Source: Bactrocera neohumeralis
Taxonomy: Eukaryota > Arthropoda > Insecta > Diptera > Tephritidae
DNA: 64,000 nt
Direction: 5' to 3'
Assembly: GCF_024586455.1 (NCBI RefSeq)
Contig: NC_065921.1
Span: forward strand, 90,456,061 to 90,520,060
The position numbers and the translations under genes were made by a program. Below the pieces are notes generated by a model that was given only the letters and a program-made list of their open reading frames with translations, had not been told where the DNA came from and ran no database searches. Numbering within the stretch: the stretch's first letter is position 1; every line of letters starts with the position of its first letter. Below are positions 62,715 through 64,000 of the stretch, piece after piece.

Positions 62715-63990
62715 AACTAGGCAAGTAAGAAATGCCTAAGTTCGGGCATGTAAAATTCCCGCGATTTGCTAGGATCATGGCAAAAACGTTTAGGTTTCCC
62801 GGAAGGAATGGCTAAGTCAGGGTATAACCGAACATTTCATACTCTTGCAATTTGCCAGGATCAAAGCCAGTGCATAAGATTTATATGTTATATGGGTCCC
62901 AGGGCAAGTTTTCTCCCGAGTTTATCAATTTTAGGCCCAAAGATGCACCGTTAGTAGAAAAATACGCCCTCTCAGTTTCATTGAGATAATTCACATGTTG
63001 GCCGATATATGCGATATAAAGTCAACTAGAAGTGCACAAATTATTCTATTAGGTATGTGGTGGCTAAAGAAATTATTGATCCGATTCAACCTATTTTTTT
63101 GACAATACAGACATACTATTATTAAGAAAGGCTTCTTCTATAATATATCTCACAGATTGACCGATATTATCAATAAAAATTTCACAACTTTGATAAAAAT
63201 TTTCGCTATCTGAGGAGTCGAAAAGTTTTGGTCCGATTTGAACACTTTTTGGTCATAAGGTGGTCTACTTGAAACGCACTATTCTTGCATAGTTGTATCC
63301 CCATGCTCTAATTGGTGCTTAATTTTCATTTTGGAAAATGAAAGAATCAGATGGAATTTAAAATGGATATGTGGTCTGATTTCGTTTATTTTCGCACTGA
63401 AACATAGAAATGTCAATGTAACATTATATCTCCAATTTGGTCGATATCAGTCAAGTAGGTCCTAAGATATGGCTCTTTTGTATCATCCCAGGTGTAAAAT
63501 TGAATGCCTCTGTCGTATTTAGCTATTATGTAATTTATCGAGATTTAGTGGTTTTTACAGTACCGTTATATAGAGTGTGAGCGGGGTTCTCATCTGATTT
63601 TCACATTGTCGGTAGAAGGGGCGGGGCCACACCCATTTTTGCAATTTTTTTAGCTCACAAGTGCCCCTTGTTACTGCGATCTCCTGTGCCAAATTGTGGT
63701 TCTATATATTTAGTGCTTATTTATGGCATTTTATTGGTTTTCGTTTAATGACTTTTTGTGGGCATGGCGGTGGTTTGATTGCGCCCATTTACGAATTCGT
63801 CCTTTCTTTTTTGCCAAGGACCCGTATACAAAAGATCATTAAGATATTTAAATTTTTACTCAAGTTACCGGTTGCACAGACCGACAGACGGAGGCCAGAC
63901 AGTCACGCGGATTTCAACTCGTCCGGAACAACCGTTAGGTGAACAATACTATTATACTCGTAGCATCATGTAACAAGAGTATAAAAATGT
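62715..63990. repeat. Long noncoding dispersed repeat, unnamed
   Basis: A 1.3-kb stretch with the phrase style of abundant fly repeats: TATATGGGTCCCAGGGCAAG, GATATATCTC before GACCGATATT, GGGGCGGGGCCACACCCAT, then CAGACCGACAGACGGAGGCC and CGGATTTCAACTCGTC near the right end, closing with GAGTATAAAAATG. There is no long ORF. The similar style of 43795-43950 suggests more than one copy in the genome. It lies in or beyond a Prosap intron. Confidence 0.6.
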
Positions 63991-64000
63991 TGGGAAAGAA

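Overview
The window is nuclear DNA of a higher fly, most likely a tephritid fruit fly or a close relative. It is AT-rich, full of TACATA/TATGTA microsatellites, and carries short GT-AG introns. Its proteins read as fly orthologues (fibrillarin, Smurf, synaptojanin, Prosap/Shank, icln, Rtf1). It also holds remains of mariner transposases with 41 residues between the last two catalytic aspartates (DD41D), the class called rosa in Ceratitis. From memory, several of these genes sit on chromosome arm 2R in D. melanogaster, so this may be a Muller C segment. The species call is inference.

Layout, left to right. 1-560: composite repeat debris, including an exact 91-bp copy of part of the neighbouring COX15 gene. 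754-8660: COX15 (-), a C2H2 zinc-finger gene (+), a small membrane protein resembling UQCC4/CCSMST1 (-), and a TMEM53-like hydrolase (+). 9710-11064: fibrillarin (-). 11065-12875: no gene, but a large hairpin repeat. 12876-17328: Rtf1 (-), icln (+), RNase H2 subunit C (-). 19777-25067: the HECT ubiquitin ligase Smurf (+). 25755-33354: three intact tandem ARMT1/DUF89 paralogues, all (-), with the same seven-exon structure. 33842-34822: a palindromic mariner derivative. 36000-39200: decayed transposons. 39885-45665: synaptojanin (+), with a mariner relic in intron 1. 47506-48821: ODAD4/TTC25-like (-). 48822-56088: almost gene-free, apart from a possible 52-residue ORF. 56089-62563: the 3' part of Prosap/Shank (-), whose 5' exons lie beyond the right edge. 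62715-64000: a dispersed repeat.

The genes are mostly independent housekeeping or neuronal genes and form no operon or single pathway. Loose themes are respiratory-complex assembly (COX15, UQCC4-like), RNA and transcription machinery (fibrillarin, Rtf1, icln, RNase H2C), and synaptic proteins (synaptojanin, Prosap). The most distinctive feature is the ARMT1 triplication, in which one copy has changed at normally conserved positions. Exon borders were set by hand from GT/AG sites, reading-frame continuity and family knowledge. No alignment or transcript data were available.
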